DNA of 64,000 nt from an uncultured Chitinophaga sp. (GCA_902168205.1 CABHOK010000002.1:1-64000); one strand, 5' to 3'; shown: positions 1-8,464, counted from the first letter of the stretch. Notes: generated by a model from the sequence alone, not told the origin. Numbers and translations: made by a program.

Positions 1-113
1 AGCTTAGCCAATTCCAAAACACTGAACTGGCCACGTTCATAATCTTGAACGACTGTCTGTTTAAATTCTTCGCTAAAAAGACGTCTGTTCGCTAATGTAA
101 TTCGCTTTGTCAT
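1..113 (-). CDS. IS3-type transposase OrfA, N-terminal fragment at window edge
   Basis: Reading the minus strand from an ATG at 113-111 gives 37 open codons that run off the left edge. The protein starts MTKRITLANRRLFSEEFKQT and continues into VVQDYERGQFSVLELAK. The pattern 'SEEFKxxVVxxYExGxxSVxELA' is the first helix-turn-helix of IS3/IS911-type OrfA, which binds the ends of the element. It is too short to assign to a subgroup and may be the start of an intact or a broken element. The call rests on motif resemblance only. Confidence 0.6.
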   Translation of the reverse strand, partial: MTKRITLANRRLFSEEFKQTVVQDYERGQFSVLELAK

Positions 114-153
114 AAGTTAACCTTTTGTGGTCAACCTATTTCAGGGACTGACA
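1..153 (-). mobile_element. Probable end of an IS3-family insertion sequence
   Basis: About 40 bp upstream of the OrfA start, the minus strand begins TGTCAGTCCCTGAAATAGG (153 back to about 135). A TG start and this distance to OrfA fit an IS3-family terminal inverted repeat. The boundary at 153 is inferred, because the other end lies outside the window and no target duplication can be checked. Rightward of 153 the sequence changes to the host repeat words of family A. Confidence 0.4.
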
Positions 154-350
154 GCTGCGAGCCGTGAGCTGGGAGTTGCGAGAAGTTGTCAGACGCTGAC
201 GGCAGCTCCCGTCTGTTAGGCGTTTTTGGGTAAAGTATATCTATACCTCAACGCAATCTTCCTGCAGCCAGTAACCAGAAGCCAGCAGCACTTCTTTTTC
301 TTCTTACTCCTGACTTCTTACTTCTAATCCAGCGACTCGCAGCTCACCGC
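151..350. repeat. Dispersed repeat family A, copy 1 (3' end of cobA)
   Basis: A 200-bp stretch made of recurring words: AGCTGCGAGCCGTGAGCTGG at 152, AGCCAGTAACCAGAAGCCAG at 266, and runs of 'ACTTCTTACT' before 320. Similar words occur at 10980-11145 and 53048-53105. The end of cobA lies inside it: the last codons, giving SCESLD, and the TAG stop are read through these words. Apart from the repeat, 154-323 contains no gene I can support. Confidence 0.6.
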
Positions 351-1103
351 TACTTTCAAACTATCCACCAGGTAGCTCTCATTCACTACGGCTCCGATTA
401 CAATTACTGCTGGTGAGCTGATCTGTTGCTCTTGTGCGAGTGCGGCTATCGATGCAACGGTACCTCTAACAGTTTTTTGCATCGGTGTAGTAGCATATTG
501 AATTACTGCGACTGGCTCGGAAGCAGAGCGTTCCTGCTCAAACAAACGCACTATCTTTTCAAGGTGTGTCATTCCCATCAATATGACCACTGTCGCAGAC
601 GACTGTGCTGCAATCGCTATATCTTTTGACATCTCGCCTGATGAGAGCATACCGGTAATAACCCAGAAGCTTTCATTAACGCCACGTTTTGTTAAAGGTA
701 TACCACACGAAGCCGGGGCAGCCAACGCGCTGGACACACCGGGAATTACTTCTACGTTCACACCGCGTCTCATCGCATACTCCAGTTCTTCGTGGCCGCG
801 TCCGAATACATACGAGTCGCCACCTTTTAAGCGTACTATATTAGCATAGCGTGTTGCGTAGAATACAATAAGTTGATTGATTTCTTCCTGCGAGAATTCC
901 TTTTTACCTTTTCGCTTTCCTACATATACACGTTTGCACGTTGGCTTGGCGAGTTCCAGTAATTCTGCAGAAACCAGTGCATCATAAAGAATCACGTCAG
1001 CATTCCGCAAAGCTTTAATCCCTTTCATGGTGATCAGGTCCGGGTCTCCGGGGCCAGCGCCAACCATCGTAACGGTCGGGGTTTTCTGCATGTTCTCTCG
1101 CAT
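324..1103 (-). CDS. cobA: Uroporphyrinogen-III C-methyltransferase (SUMT)
   Basis: SUMT transfers two methyl groups from S-adenosylmethionine to uroporphyrinogen III, giving precorrin-2, the precursor of siroheme and cobalamin. The N-terminal loop VGAGPGDPDLIT (about 14-25), the VRLKGGDSYVFGRGHEE block (about 90-106) and the IPGVSSALAAPA segment (about 119-130) are the family signatures. At 259 aa it has the length of a stand-alone SUMT, without a fused CysG dehydrogenase domain. It is divergent from nirB, whose product needs siroheme, so the role here is probably siroheme supply. Met5 (codon at 1091) is an equally plausible start. The final residues AVSCESLD lie in a dispersed repeat, so the natural C-terminus may have been altered. 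Confidence 0.93.
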   Translation of the reverse strand: MRENMQKTPTVTMVGAGPGDPDLITMKGIKALRNADVILYDALVSAELLELAKPTCKRVYVGKRKGKKEFSQEEINQLIVFYATRYANIVRLKGGDSYVFGRGHEELEYAMRRGVNVEVIPGVSSALAAPASCGIPLTKRGVNESFWVITGMLSSGEMSKDIAIAAQSSATVVILMGMTHLEKIVRLFEQERSASEPVAVIQYATTPMQKTVRGTVASIAALAQEQQISSPAVIVIGAVVNESYLVDSLKVAVSCESLD

Positions 1104-1218
1104 GTACTTAAAATTTATACGTAATTATACGTAAAATATTCGTGAATATACTTGCTGCTTGAACTTATTTACGTATAATTACTTAAAATTTGGCTTCGAA
1201 ATACTTAAAACGATTGCA
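1104..1218. promoter_or_regulatory. Divergent cobA/nirB promoter with paired TACGTAA sites
   Basis: Contains TACGTAA at 1118-1124 and 1128-1134 (10-bp period) and, in inverted orientation, TTACGTA at 1169-1175 with TTACTTA at 1179-1185. The two halves form one 17-bp module, TACGTAATTATACGTAA at 1118-1134, and an inverted near-copy at 1169-1185. TACTTAA variants lie at 1105 and 1202. The same heptamer clusters before the sensor kinase and narK, which suggests a shared nitrate-responsive operator. NarL family proteins bind 7-bp sites in pairs; assigning these sites to the regulator at 6188-6856 is inference. Confidence 0.7.
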
Positions 1219-3714
1219 ATGAAGAAGAGGATTATCGTAGTAGGAAATGGAATGGTAGGATACAAGTTTTGCGAAAAACTACGTAACCGTTCCACCACTG
1301 TAGACATTGTAGTATACGGAGAAGAACCACGGCCTGCATACGACCGTGTTCACCTGAGTAGCTATTTCTCCGGCTCCACAGCCGAAGACCTGCTCATGGC
1401 ACCAGCCGAATGGTATACCGATAATAATATAGTGTTACATACCGGTGAACTTGTTACCGAGATCAATCGCATCGATAAGACAATTCGTACACATACCGGT
1501 CGCTCTGATAAATATGATTACCTCGTACTGGCTACAGGTTCAAGCGCATTTGTTCCGGCTATAGAAGGAGTAGAACGTCATGGTGTTTTTGTATATCGTA
1601 CAATTGAAGACCTCGTACAGATCACCGAGTATGCAAAAAAAGTAAAGCGTGGTGCTGTGATGGGCGGAGGTTTATTAGGACTCGAAGCCGCCAAAGCATT
1701 GCTTGATCTCGGTCTTGAGACACACGTGGTAGAATTTGCACCACGACTGATGCCGAGACAAATTGATGATGCAGGTTCAGATATACTGGCCGGTAAATTA
1801 TCGCAGTTAGGTATTACTATACATACCGGTAAAAGTACCAAAAAGATAGAAGGCAATGGTAAGTTGGAAGGACTGTTGTTCGCTGATGATACCAAACTCG
1901 ATATTGAAATGCTTGTCATTTCAGCAGGTATCCGTCCGCGCGATGAGCTGGCAAAGGCAACGTTGCTAAATGTTCATCCGCGTGGAGGGATTGTGGTTGA
2001 TGACTATATGCGCACCACCGATGAAAGTATCTTTGCCATCGGTGAAGCAGCTGTCCACAACAACATGGTATACGGACTTGTTGCTCCGGGCTATGATATG
2101 GCCGATATAGTGGCACGTCAGGTTACAGGCGATTCATCCAAATCATTTACCGGCTTTGATATGTCTACCAAACTGAAACTGATTGGTGTAGATGTAGGAA
2201 GCTTCGGTGATCCGTTCTGCGATGCAACACCGCATATACCGATCGTATTCAAGAATAAACACAAAGGCACCTATAAGCGAATCAACATTTCAGAAGACGG
2301 TAAATATTTACTCGGTGGTATACTCATAGGTGATGCAGGCCAGTATAATATACTTCACCAGATGGTGATGAATAAAATGCCGCTTCCTGAAAATCCGGAG
2401 ACACTCATTGTTGGTGGAGGCGGTAAAGCAAATGATGAAGCAGCCGGTGTAAAAGGTTTACCGGATACAGCGCAGATCTGCTCATGCGAAAATATTACCA
2501 AAGGTGCTATTGTAGAACAGGTAACATCCTGCGGTGCGCGAACAATAGACGACCTGAAGAAATCTACCAAGGCGTGTACCGGATGCGGTGGTTGTACACC
2601 GATGGTAAACGACCTGTTGAAAATTACACTGGAATCACTTGGCCATACGGTAAAGAAAACACTCTGCGAACACTTCAACTACACCAGACAAGAGTTGTAT
2701 GATATTATTAAAGTGAAGGGTATCAAAAGCTACGACCAGCTTTTGAATACCCATGGCGCAGGGGATGGTTGTGAAGTATGTAAACCTGCCGTAGCATCGT
2801 TGCTCGCGAGTATCTGGAATGATGTAATTCTGAAAGAAGATACCATCCAGGATTCCAACGATCGCTTCCTGGCAAACATTCAACGAGGCGGTACCTACTC
2901 CGTTGTGCCGCGCATTGCCGGAGGAGAAATTACGCCACAAAAACTTTCGGCTATAGGACGTATCGCGGAGAAGTATAATCTATATACCAAGATCACCGGT
3001 GGACAACGCATTGATATGTTTGGAGCAAGGGTTGATCAGCTCCCGGATATATGGGAAGAATTGATTGCCGAAGGATTTGAAAGTGGGCACGCGTATGGTA
3101 AATCGCTGCGCACAATTAAAAGTTGTGTAGGCTCTACATGGTGTCGTTATGGCGTTCAGGATTCAGTTTCATTCGCGGTGTTTGTAGAAGAACGCTATAA
3201 AGGCTTGCGTGCTCCGCATAAACTCAAAGGTGCCGTATCCGGATGTATCCGCGAATGTGCAGAAGCTCAGTCAAAAGACTTCGGTATTATCGCTACGGAA
3301 AAAGGATGGAACCTGTATGTATGTGGTAACGGAGGCGCAAGACCTCAGCATGCTAAATTACTCGTAGCCGATGTTGATACCGACACCTGCATCAAGTATA
3401 TAGATCGCTTCCTCATGTTCTACATCCGCACCGCTGATCCGCTTACCCGCACAGCAACCTGGCTGAACAAAATGGAAGGTGGCCTTGAGTATCTCTACGA
3501 TGTAGTGGTGAACGATTCTCTGGGTATAGGAGAAGAACTCGAAAGAGACATGGCTGCGTTGATCGCCAACTACCACTGCGAGTGGAAGAAGGTTGTGGAA
3601 GATCCGAAGCTTCGCGCCAAGTTCAAGCACTTTATCAACTCGGAAGAAGAAGATGCCACCATTCAGTATGTTGACATGCGTGGACAAAAAGCTCCGATAG
3701 ACTGGAACAAGTAA
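1219..3714 (+). CDS. nirB: NAD(P)H nitrite reductase, large subunit
   Basis: NirB reduces nitrite to ammonium with NADH in the cytoplasm, with NirD as partner. The order is an FAD domain (VVGNGMVGYKF, about 6-16), an NAD domain (VMGGGLLGLEAAKAL, about 150), two BFD-like 2Fe-2S segments with CSC and CTGCGGC cysteines (about 420-540), then the ferredoxin-like and siroheme/4Fe-4S parts with CVGSTWC and CIREC (C-x5-C, C-x3-C). At 831 aa it is of usual length. An upstream in-frame ATG at 1159 would add 20 residues overlapping the operator region. I chose 1219 because MKKRIIVVGNGMVG is the normal family start. nirD follows 67 bp downstream, and TACGTAA sites precede it. Confidence 0.95.
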   Translation: MKKRIIVVGNGMVGYKFCEKLRNRSTTVDIVVYGEEPRPAYDRVHLSSYFSGSTAEDLLMAPAEWYTDNNIVLHTGELVTEINRIDKTIRTHTGRSDKYDYLVLATGSSAFVPAIEGVERHGVFVYRTIEDLVQITEYAKKVKRGAVMGGGLLGLEAAKALLDLGLETHVVEFAPRLMPRQIDDAGSDILAGKLSQLGITIHTGKSTKKIEGNGKLEGLLFADDTKLDIEMLVISAGIRPRDELAKATLLNVHPRGGIVVDDYMRTTDESIFAIGEAAVHNNMVYGLVAPGYDMADIVARQVTGDSSKSFTGFDMSTKLKLIGVDVGSFGDPFCDATPHIPIVFKNKHKGTYKRINISEDGKYLLGGILIGDAGQYNILHQMVMNKMPLPENPETLIVGGGGKANDEAAGVKGLPDTAQICSCENITKGAIVEQVTSCGARTIDDLKKSTKACTGCGGCTPMVNDLLKITLESLGHTVKKTLCEHFNYTRQELYDIIKVKGIKSYDQLLNTHGAGDGCEVCKPAVASLLASIWNDVILKEDTIQDSNDRFLANIQRGGTYSVVPRIAGGEITPQKLSAIGRIAEKYNLYTKITGGQRIDMFGARVDQLPDIWEELIAEGFESGHAYGKSLRTIKSCVGSTWCRYGVQDSVSFAVFVEERYKGLRAPHKLKGAVSGCIRECAEAQSKDFGIIATEKGWNLYVCGNGGARPQHAKLLVADVDTDTCIKYIDRFLMFYIRTADPLTRTATWLNKMEGGLEYLYDVVVNDSLGIGEELERDMAALIANYHCEWKKVVEDPKLRAKFKHFINSEEEDATIQYVDMRGQKAPIDWNK

Positions 3715-3781
3715 TATAGTTTGTGTAGACAGAAGAAATATATATAGTCAGACGCCCCGAATATTTTGTAAAAAACGATTT

Positions 3782-4165
3782 ATGGAATTACACAACGAGA
3801 TAAAGACATTTACTCCTGCTGCCGAAGCAGAAGTTTCAATATGGTTTAAAGCAGCCCGCGTGGAAGATTTTCCGGAGAATGGCGGAGCATGTGTTAAGTA
3901 TAAAGATATGCAGATCGCGGTGTTCAACTTTACAAGAAGAAACGAGTGGTATGCCTGTCAGAATTTATGTCCGCATAAAATGCAGATGGTACTGTCGCGC
4001 GGTATGATCGGTTCAAAAGATGGCGAACCGAAAGTAGCGTGTCCGTTTCATAAGAAAACTTTTTCACTGAAGTCAGGCGAATGTCTCAATGCTGAAGAGT
4101 GCAACATTGCTGTGTTCCCTGTAAAAGTAGAAGAAGGATATGTACATATAGGTTTTACGCGATAA
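3782..4165 (+). CDS. nirD: Nitrite reductase small subunit (Rieske type)
   Basis: NirD is the small partner of NirB. This copy has a Rieske fold with intact ligands: CPHKMQ (about 63-68) and CPFHKKTF (about 85-92), which give the C-x-H and C-x2-H pairs for a 2Fe-2S cluster. Many enterobacterial NirD proteins have lost these ligands, so the cluster is probably functional here and may carry electrons. The 127-aa length is a little longer than usual because of the N-terminus (HNEIKTFTPAAEAEV). It follows nirB in the same direction and is followed by a terminator hairpin at 4208-4235, so nirBD is likely one unit. Confidence 0.92.
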   Translation: MELHNEIKTFTPAAEAEVSIWFKAARVEDFPENGGACVKYKDMQIAVFNFTRRNEWYACQNLCPHKMQMVLSRGMIGSKDGEPKVACPFHKKTFSLKSGECLNAEECNIAVFPVKVEEGYVHIGFTR

Positions 4166-4255
4166 CAAAGATCTTTCCTTCCAATTCACAAGTTAGGTTA
4201 GTTAGGTAAATGTCAGGTCGCCATGCCTGGCATTTTTCCTTTTAAAGATCTTTGT
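4165..4255 (+). terminator. nirBD terminator inside a 12-bp inverted repeat
   Basis: The inner hairpin AAATGTCAGG (4208-4217) pairs with CCTGGCATTT (4226-4235) and is followed by a pyrimidine-rich tract, as in a Rho-independent terminator. It is bracketed by a perfect inverted repeat, ACAAAGATCTTT at 4165-4176 and AAAGATCTTTGT at 4244-4255. The outer repeat begins at the nirD stop. It would close a long stem around the terminator and might act as an anti-terminator or an operator; this is inference. Confidence 0.65.
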
Positions 4256-4300
4256 AAAACCAGGAGTGCAAACTCACCAAAGTATAATTAGTATTTCACC

Positions 4301-4328
4301 GTATTTATTACGTAAATTTCCTACGTAA
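4301..4328 (+). promoter_or_regulatory. TACGTAA pair abutting the sensor kinase start
   Basis: TACGTAA occurs at 4309-4315 and again at 4322-4328, so the second copy ends at the base before the ATG. The spacing is 13 bp start to start. A regulator bound here would sit over the translation start, which suggests autoregulation of the two-component genes by their own response regulator. Binding is inferred from recurrence of the heptamer at the cobA/nirB and narK promoters. Confidence 0.6.
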
Positions 4329-6182
4329 ATGACCCTGGAATTTAATTCTGAAAGTAAACTGAAATTCAACCGCTTCAGCAAGTTGGGTATGTGGTATATC
4401 CTCGCGCTCAGCGTAATAGCAACCGTATCGATTGTCGGACAATTCCTGATCCAGAATCATTTGGACAATCAGCTTAGCGACTCGCACGTAATTAACGTAG
4501 CCGGTCGTCAGCGTATGATCAGTCAGCGTATTACCAAGTGCGCCTTGTTACTGAAGCCCGTGCAAGACAGCAGTCAGCGTATTGAGATACTCAACGAAAT
4601 GAAAGGCGCTTTACAGCTCTGGACAATTTCACACAACGGTCTTCAAAAAGGAAATGACAGCCTCCGCCTGCCGGGCAATAACAGCACCGCGGTAACGGCC
4701 ATGTTCGATCAGATCAACAGCCACCACTTGGCTATGCGCACGAATGCTGCAGCCATCATTGAGACACTGAGTAAAGATCCGGACGCTTCCTATGATACAC
4801 TCGGACCTTTTATCGAAGGTATATTAGAACATCAGCATGCTTTTCTGGACGGCATGAACGCGATCGTGTTTCAATACGATCATGAAGCCAAACAAAAGAT
4901 CAGTCGCCTGAGCACGTTGGAATATGCACTGCTGATTATATCCATCGTAGTAATTATACTCGAGATACTGTTTGTATTCAGACCAACTGCGTTGCAGGTA
5001 AATAAAACGGTAAATCAACTCATCGCTTCTGAGAAGAATGCCAAGAAACTTTCGAAGGAGATTGGTGCGCTCTATTCATCGCTTGAAAAATCGTACGAAG
5101 AATTATCGCACGTAAATGTGCCGGTCGAAACCCCCAAGATCTATGCGAAGACCGATCGAGGGGGAAATGTAATTTTCATATCCGATCTCTTCACCGAACT
5201 GAGTGGCAGAGAACTATCTCTTAAATCGTCTCCATTGAAAGATCTCTTCCCTGCATCAAACCTGAATGATGAGTGGATGGAAGAAGTGATCGATCAGCTT
5301 TCAGAGGGCAATGCATGGCAGGGTGTAATTCATTACCAGGATCGTAAAGAAAAAGATCGTTGGGCGGACATTATGATCGTGCCGGCACTGAATGAAAAAA
5401 CGGAAGTAGAAGAATGGTTGGTACTGGGTTCCGATATTACATTGCAGAAGCAAGCAGAGAAAAATATACGCGCCAAGAGTAAAGCCGAGATCGAGAAGAA
5501 AATTAATCAGCAGAAATTCCGTTCAGTACTTATTCTCGAAGGGCAGGAGGAAGAACGCAAACGCCTGGCCATGGATATACACGATGGTATAGGACAAATG
5601 CTTACGTCATTGAAATTCCAGATTGAGTCCATCGATCTGAAGCATGATGAAAGTGTAGCACAACATAAATTATCCGAGATACAACAACTCATCAAGCAGG
5701 TAATAAAAGAAGTACGCAGAGTGACGTTCAACCTCAAACCAACGGTGTTGGGCGACTACGGACTACCAGCTGCACTGAACGTTTTCATTCGTGAGATTGG
5801 GAAGTTAACCGATATAGAGTTGGTATATACTATGGAAGGTGACAGTGCTTTCCGCCTGCCGCAAAAAGTGGAGAATAACATTTTCAGAATTATACAGGAA
5901 GCAATCAACAACGCTATAAAATATTCGGAGGCATCGCGCATAGAAGTAAAACTGGAAATGACAGAAGCCGATTTGTTAATAACGGTAAGCGATAATGGCA
6001 AAGGCTTCGATGAAAAACTGGTAGAGGCGCGAAGTGTAAATATAGAGTCGGGCGGAGGATTCTTTAATATGTATGAGCGTACGGAGTATATAAACGGATT
6101 GCTCGATATACGTTCAACGCCCGGATCAGGAACTGCCGTAGTATTACGCGTTCCGGTGAAAACATTGTTAACAGTAGCATAA
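4329..6182 (+). CDS. Nitrate/nitrite-sensor histidine kinase (NarX-like)
   Basis: Membrane sensor kinase of 617 aa. TM1 is about 21-42 and TM2 about 197-222. Between them a PilJ/NarX-type periplasmic domain carries the P-box NVAGRQRMISQRI (56-68), known in NarX/NarQ to bind nitrate. A PAS domain follows (about 270-375), then a HisKA_3 dimerisation segment with the phosphoacceptor in MDIHDGIGQ, and a HATPase_c domain (QEAINNAIKYSEA, DNGKGFDE). HisKA_3 kinases pair with NarL-type regulators, and one starts 5 bp downstream. The intracellular PAS is an extra sensory input compared with NarX. The setting among nitrate genes and the TACGTAA sites before its start support nitrate sensing; the ligand is inferred. 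Confidence 0.88.
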   Translation: MTLEFNSESKLKFNRFSKLGMWYILALSVIATVSIVGQFLIQNHLDNQLSDSHVINVAGRQRMISQRITKCALLLKPVQDSSQRIEILNEMKGALQLWTISHNGLQKGNDSLRLPGNNSTAVTAMFDQINSHHLAMRTNAAAIIETLSKDPDASYDTLGPFIEGILEHQHAFLDGMNAIVFQYDHEAKQKISRLSTLEYALLIISIVVIILEILFVFRPTALQVNKTVNQLIASEKNAKKLSKEIGALYSSLEKSYEELSHVNVPVETPKIYAKTDRGGNVIFISDLFTELSGRELSLKSSPLKDLFPASNLNDEWMEEVIDQLSEGNAWQGVIHYQDRKEKDRWADIMIVPALNEKTEVEEWLVLGSDITLQKQAEKNIRAKSKAEIEKKINQQKFRSVLILEGQEEERKRLAMDIHDGIGQMLTSLKFQIESIDLKHDESVAQHKLSEIQQLIKQVIKEVRRVTFNLKPTVLGDYGLPAALNVFIREIGKLTDIELVYTMEGDSAFRLPQKVENNIFRIIQEAINNAIKYSEASRIEVKLEMTEADLLITVSDNGKGFDEKLVEARSVNIESGGGFFNMYERTEYINGLLDIRSTPGSGTAVVLRVPVKTLLTVA

Positions 6183-6187
6183 ACAGT

Positions 6188-6856
6188 ATGAACAAGATCA
6201 ATATAGTGCTGGCAGACGATCATGTATTGGTACGCAATGGTATAAAAGCGATGCTTGAGTCAGATGCCGATATAGATGTTATAGGCGAAGCCAATAACGG
6301 AGTTGAGGCGCTTGAGACCGCCCGCAGATTACACCCGGATATACTCGTACTCGATATACGCATGCCCGAGATGAACGGTCTCGAAGCCGCTGCTAAACTT
6401 GGCGCATATTCACCTGACACCCGCGCGGTAATTTTATCCATGCACGACTCCGAAGAATATGTACTGCAGGCACTCGATGCCGGTGCGTATGGCTATTTGC
6501 TAAAGGACACAGACCGTAATGAATTTATCAAAGCACTGAAGCAGATATATAACGGCAACAAATATTTCAGTGGTGCTGTATCCAACGTGTTGGCCAACCG
6601 TCTGCTCAATACCAAGCCGTTCACAACAAGTAAGCCTGCCGTTCCGGAACCAGCAGAAGACAGCTATAGTCTTACACGCAAAGAGAAAGAAATTCTTCAA
6701 ATGATTGTTGATGGGAAACAGAATAAACAGATCGCGGAAGCATCCGGTAAAAGTGTTCGTACTATTGAGACACATCGTTTCAACATCATGAAAAAGTTAG
6801 GCGTCAACAACGCGATCGATATGGTAAACAAGGCTGTTAAGGAGAACCTTGTATAA
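6188..6856 (+). CDS. NarL/FixJ-family response regulator
   Basis: A 222-aa regulator with an N-terminal receiver domain and a C-terminal LuxR-type helix-turn-helix. The phosphoacceptor Asp lies in LVLDIRMPEMNG (about 55), with the acidic pair ADDH (about 9-12) and a KDTDR segment supplying the conserved Lys. The HTH (SLTRKEKEILQMIVDGKQNK, then IAEASGKSVRTIETHR) is typical of NarL. It starts 5 bp after the kinase, so the pair is co-transcribed. The proposed job is nitrate-dependent control of the cobA, nirBD and narK units through TACGTAA heptamers. This is the only DNA-binding regulator in the island, but the binding itself is inferred. Confidence 0.9.
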   Translation: MNKINIVLADDHVLVRNGIKAMLESDADIDVIGEANNGVEALETARRLHPDILVLDIRMPEMNGLEAAAKLGAYSPDTRAVILSMHDSEEYVLQALDAGAYGYLLKDTDRNEFIKALKQIYNGNKYFSGAVSNVLANRLLNTKPFTTSKPAVPEPAEDSYSLTRKEKEILQMIVDGKQNKQIAEASGKSVRTIETHRFNIMKKLGVNNAIDMVNKAVKENLV

Positions 6857-6884
6857 ACAAACTTCACGTTGGTGAAAATTACAC

Positions 6885-6906
6885 GCTGAGTAAAAAAATA
6901 CTCAGC
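6885..6906 (+). terminator. Hairpin after the two-component genes
   Basis: GCTGAGTA (6885-6892), a six-A loop, and TACTCAGC (6899-6906) form a perfect 8-bp stem 28 bp after the regulator's stop. There is no clear U tract, so it may be a weak or factor-assisted terminator or an mRNA 3' stabiliser. Confidence 0.5.
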
Positions 6907-7023
6907 ACGTTGTCATTCATCTTCACTGCTTATTTCCATTGTACAGGCGCATCGCCACCGGCATAGTTATTTAATTTCTTACCGGCGAAAACATATGTCT
7001 CACGTAAACAAAAAGGAGGTACT

Positions 7024-7452
7024 ATGGCTATCCTGGAAAAGAATTATGAAGTAGATAATCGTACAGGTCTTAATCACGAAGGTCCTGATGCGAATATACC
7101 CGTACGCAGATTAACAGCAACATCAATCATTGGCGACCGTGTTGAAAATCCTATAGGTGAAAATCTTGGAAAGATCGATAACCTGATGGTGAACCTGCAC
7201 AGCGGCCATATTGAATATGCTGTAATAGACTTCGGCTCGTTCTTGGGAATAGGCGGTAAACTATACGCAATTCCATTTGCAGAACTACGCCTGGATCCCG
7301 ATCGCGAATTGTTTATTCTCAACCGCGATAAGGATTACCTGAAAACAATTCCGGGCTTTGATAAAACTCACTGGCCGGATACCAACGATCACTCTTACTT
7401 TAATGATGTGAATACATATTGGGGTACACCGTATCCAAATTCAAATTATTAA
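7024..7452 (+). CDS. PRC-barrel domain protein
   Basis: A 142-aa soluble protein with a PRC-barrel fold: RRLTATSIIGDRVENPIGEN (about 28-47) opens the barrel and the 'GHIEYAVIDFGSFLGIGGK' stretch (about 60-78) is the conserved core. PRC-barrel proteins serve as small binding modules in photosynthetic reaction centres, RNA processing and stress proteins; no specific substrate can be read from the sequence. It stands alone between a hairpin and a strong terminator. The start is fixed by a near-perfect Shine-Dalgarno AAAGGAGG at about 7013-7020, which is unusual here because most genes in this window lack one, so the mRNA may be highly translated. Confidence 0.85.
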   Translation: MAILEKNYEVDNRTGLNHEGPDANIPVRRLTATSIIGDRVENPIGENLGKIDNLMVNLHSGHIEYAVIDFGSFLGIGGKLYAIPFAELRLDPDRELFILNRDKDYLKTIPGFDKTHWPDTNDHSYFNDVNTYWGTPYPNSNY

Positions 7453-7471
7453 ACGAATTGTGGTCGCATTA

Positions 7472-7502
7472 AAAAAGGACACCGTAAAAAAGTGTCCTTT
7501 TT
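7472..7502. terminator. Rho-independent terminator after the PRC-barrel gene
   Basis: AAAAAGGACAC (7472-7482) pairs with GTGTCCTTTTT (7492-7502) around a 9-base loop. The A-run on one side and the T-run on the other would terminate transcription from both directions, which fits the convergent arrangement with the NIPSNAP gene. Confidence 0.85.
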
Positions 7503-7526
7503 AATTTTATAATCTTTTTGTTTTTA

Positions 7527-7558
7527 TAGATCTTCCAATCTTCTTAATCTTCCAACCT
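7527..7558. repeat. Dispersed repeat family B, copy 1 (3' end of NIPSNAP gene)
   Basis: Read on the minus strand, the words GGTTGGAAGATTAAGAAGAT and TTGGAAGATC start directly after the TAG stop of the NIPSNAP gene. The same 'GGAAGATTnnAAGATTG' vocabulary recurs at 34566-34706 and 40505-40536, each time at a stop codon. Confidence 0.55.
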
Positions 7559-8333
7559 ATATATCGGAATACTCAGTTGGAAACATAAAGTATATATTGA
7601 TCTTCGAAACATTGTTCTGATACTCTTGCATCGAAGAAAGTTTTTTCCATTCCGGATCATTACTGAAAGCCTTCCAATGTTCATCGCGCGATGCCTGGTT
7701 TTCGAAAGATGTCATGTACATCAGGTTGGGCATGCGACCTCCGGACAGCACTTCTCCATAGAACACAGCATTAAAACCAAGGCGTTTGAAAAGTGTTACC
7801 TCGCCACCCTCGTTAAACATCTGTACTTTGTTGTGGTATATTTTCTCGGTGTGTCCTTCGTAGCTTCTTAATTCATATATACGTTCGTTGCGTGGTCCTT
7901 TCAGTGTAGGCACTTCCGGTTGTGGCATATAGCTGAAGGCTTTCAATACAATAGATTGCAGTCGGGTAAACGGAGGCGCGCTATAGGGAGCATCAATATA
8001 ATTTTTACCGGCAGCCAGGTACTGTTTGTCTTTTTGCAATACATCGTGCAGCGATGCAAACTGGTCGAGTGAAGTAAACGGAATTAATACATAAATACGT
8101 TTTCCATAGTACGCCGTATCTTTTTCTACCGGTTTGAATACACCTACTTTATTTATACCTGCCCGGTGCAGTGCCGGTATATAGGCATTCTTAAGATAAT
8201 CATCAATCAGCTTCTCCTGATCGGGCGAGGTAAACTCATAGATCTTGATTTCATAATAAGCACGCTTGGGGGGTGCGGCAAGGCTGATGGTAGCCGTTAC
8301 CATCACGAGGAACATCCAGTTGAGAATCTTCAT
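7557..8333 (-). CDS. Secreted NIPSNAP-family protein
   Basis: The mature part has two NIPSNAP-like ferredoxin-fold repeats. The first begins YYEIKIYEFTSPDQ with YIPALHRAGINKVGVF; the second begins RIYELRSYEGH with FNEGGEVTLFKRLGFNAVFY and ends in the family's WKKLSSM segment. NIPSNAP proteins are dimeric alpha-beta barrel proteins of mostly unknown function. A longer reading starts at 8384, but the codon at 8333 gives MKILNWMFLVMVTATISLA, a good signal peptide, so I use that start (258 aa). The protein is probably periplasmic. It is divergent from the tetR gene with 171 bp between them, so the TetR operator could influence it, although it lies closer to tetR. Confidence 0.82.
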   Translation of the reverse strand: MKILNWMFLVMVTATISLAAPPKRAYYEIKIYEFTSPDQEKLIDDYLKNAYIPALHRAGINKVGVFKPVEKDTAYYGKRIYVLIPFTSLDQFASLHDVLQKDKQYLAAGKNYIDAPYSAPPFTRLQSIVLKAFSYMPQPEVPTLKGPRNERIYELRSYEGHTEKIYHNKVQMFNEGGEVTLFKRLGFNAVFYGEVLSGGRMPNLMYMTSFENQASRDEHWKAFSNDPEWKKLSSMQEYQNNVSKINIYFMFPTEYSDI

Positions 8334-8464
8334 ATTTTTTTGGTTGTGGAAAGTGAAGATATAAAATGTTGGAACGTACGGCACACGACTTGTGATGAAA
8401 GGTAGCGGGTTGATGTAAATACAAGTGGATTTCCAGTTTCATAAAAAAATAATATGGCATATTT

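Noticed and set aside
324-1103. cobA considered as part of a B12 pathway
   Set aside because: No other corrin gene is nearby, and the divergent nirB uses siroheme, so siroheme supply is the simpler role.
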